A stretch of 64,000 nucleotides of DNA from Hydrogenophaga sp040372165. Its GTDB lineage: Bacteria > Pseudomonadota > Gammaproteobacteria > Burkholderiales > Burkholderiaceae_C. The stretch covers positions 682,001 through 746,000 of the forward strand of contig NZ_BAABWG010000002.1 in NCBI RefSeq assembly GCF_040372165.1. Reading direction: 5' to 3'. The notes beneath the pieces are model-generated. The model was not told where the DNA came from. It searched no databases and saw only the letters and a list, made by a program, of their open reading frames with translations. Position 1 is the stretch's first letter. Every line of letters starts with the position of its first letter. The position numbers and the translations under genes are program-made. Shown here one piece after another: positions 63,118-64,000 of this stretch.

Positions 63118-63195
63118 GCCCAACAATCGTATCCAGTCGACGTATTTGCCTCCGCTTCGCTACGGCAAAGCCGCGGCTGATGCGTGGCGTTATAC
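63118..63195 (+). other. attC recombination site 2
   Basis: GCCCAAC (63118-63124) and GTTATAC (63189-63195) are 78 bases apart. GCCCAAC is the exact reverse complement of GTTGGGC at 62535-62541, the left end of the same cassette. This is what a cassette cut out as a circle must have. The right half (GCGGCTGATGCGTGGCGTTATAC) is again attC-like. GTTATAC departs from GTTRRRY in one position. Confidence 0.82.
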
Positions 63196-63220
63196 CTAGT
63201 AGGCGATAGGAGAGATAAAG

Positions 63221-64000
63221 GTGGCCGGAGGAATCGCAAAGAACGCACATGAAGGAACGCGATCAGAGTACTTAGCGCAATACGCTCTCTCTACGTTCGG
63301 CACGTCAATTCCTGCTCCCCACCCTGAAGATTCCGGAATTGACTTGTACTGCACTCTTGGCAGAAGGGTCGGACGTCGGTTTCTGGTTGAGAATCAATAT
63401 TTGGTTCAGGTCAAGAGCACTAAAGATCCGATAACATACACGGGAGAAGATGACGTCAAGTGGCTTCTTTCTCACAACTACCCATTCCTCGTGTGTGTGG
63501 TAAATAAGAAATCGCTTCAGATCGACCTTTATCAGACGCTTGCGCTTTCAATGCTTAGAACAAAAGGGGTAATAAAAAATATTTCGTTGGTGTTCGAGAT
63601 GTCTCCTGCTAACGAATATTTTCCACAATTGATTGAAGCCGAAAGTGTTACTATTAATCTCGGTGAACCAATTGCAAGCTTTTCGGTGGCATCCCTCGTT
63701 GAAGAGAAAACTAAATCAACCATCGCAGAAACAATAAGGTCTTGGGTTGAACTGGATCAGGAGAATCTTGGACTAAAGGAAACTGGGTTCACTATGTATC
63801 GCGTACCGACATCCTGGAATGCGAATCAACCCATACTACCACTAACATTTGTAGGCAACTTCAAGGATAGTCTTGCAAGCAAGGAAGTCCAGCAAAAATT
63901 TGATAATCTATTTTTGAAACAACTCTCCCAACTTGTAAACCAATGGGCATCCACAAAGAACATGGCCAACTACACACGGCTCACAGATTTTATTCGTTTC
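63221..64000 (+). CDS. DUF4365-like nuclease-fold protein, cassette 3 (3' end outside the window)
   Basis: An open frame from GTG 63221, preceded by AGGAGA, continues to the window edge (260 codons). The N-terminus (HEGTRSEYLAQYALSTFGT, then DSGIDLYCTL and QYLVQVKST) fits DUF4365: an acidic helix residue (E17 or nearby), Asp in GID, and Q-V-K as the (D/E/Q)XK motif of PD-(D/E)XK nucleases. Such proteins occur in cassettes and defence islands. It starts 25 bases after the attC 2 core. DNA is AT-richer than the surroundings. Confidence 0.82.
   Translation, partial: MAGGIAKNAHEGTRSEYLAQYALSTFGTSIPAPHPEDSGIDLYCTLGRRVGRRFLVENQYLVQVKSTKDPITYTGEDDVKWLLSHNYPFLVCVVNKKSLQIDLYQTLALSMLRTKGVIKNISLVFEMSPANEYFPQLIEAESVTINLGEPIASFSVASLVEEKTKSTIAETIRSWVELDQENLGLKETGFTMYRVPTSWNANQPILPLTFVGNFKDSLASKEVQQKFDNLFLKQLSQLVNQWASTKNMANYTRLTDFIRF

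Overview
The window is GC-rich (roughly 60-65% by eye) chromosomal DNA of a betaproteobacterium, most likely family Comamonadaceae (Hydrogenophaga/Acidovorax-like). The basis is protein style and gene order: SuhB, TrmJ and CysE in a row; Mog, DarP(YjgA) and PmbA together; MutS; and divergent lysA/lysR beside rpsU. No rRNA, tRNA, CRISPR array or transposase gene is visible. Species assignment is inference only.

Layout. 1-9256: mixed housekeeping and accessory genes: a YeeE/YedE pair (one cut by the window edge), a GAF protein, a nitronate monooxygenase, DUF427, rhodanese, a DUF2239/GIY-YIG pair behind a double-palindrome operator, a YghU-like GST, an ankyrin protein and CheV. 9540-20733: TerB-like protein, a large uncharacterised protein (10444-12237), a run of uncharacterised lipoproteins and exported or membrane proteins, and a NYN-LOTUS protein. 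This stretch holds dispersed repeats and a 3' gene-fragment duplication. 20906-23700: a clearly AT-rich three-gene overlapping operon beginning with a predicted PD-(D/E)XK nuclease; this is one of two best candidates for an undescribed system. 23772-28901: small membrane and lipoprotein genes, a broken nucleotidyltransferase remnant, glnS, DUF924.

29075-38355: a five-gene minus-strand operon (DUF2306, 2TM protein, hydrolase, LytS-like kinase, LytTR regulator), uppP, an MFS transporter and the first of two DUF4118/PAS histidine kinases. 38570-50907: the second kinase, an alpha/beta hydrolase, an Anbu proteasome-like protease overlapping mutS, a large PAS/GAF kinase, suhB, trmJ, cysE. 50908-58757: slyD, mog, darP, pmbA, yqeY and an orphan ABC binding protein, separated by three intergenic loci that carry a ~450-480 bp repeat with hairpin and G-quadruplex-type arms. 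58758-61373: lysA/lysR with a palindromic operator, and rpsU.

61965-64000: the end of the window enters what I read as an integron gene-cassette array (VOC protein, membrane protein, DUF4365-like nuclease), with two attC sites. The second cassette's two terminal core boxes are perfectly complementary, as expected for an excisable cassette. No integrase gene is in the window.
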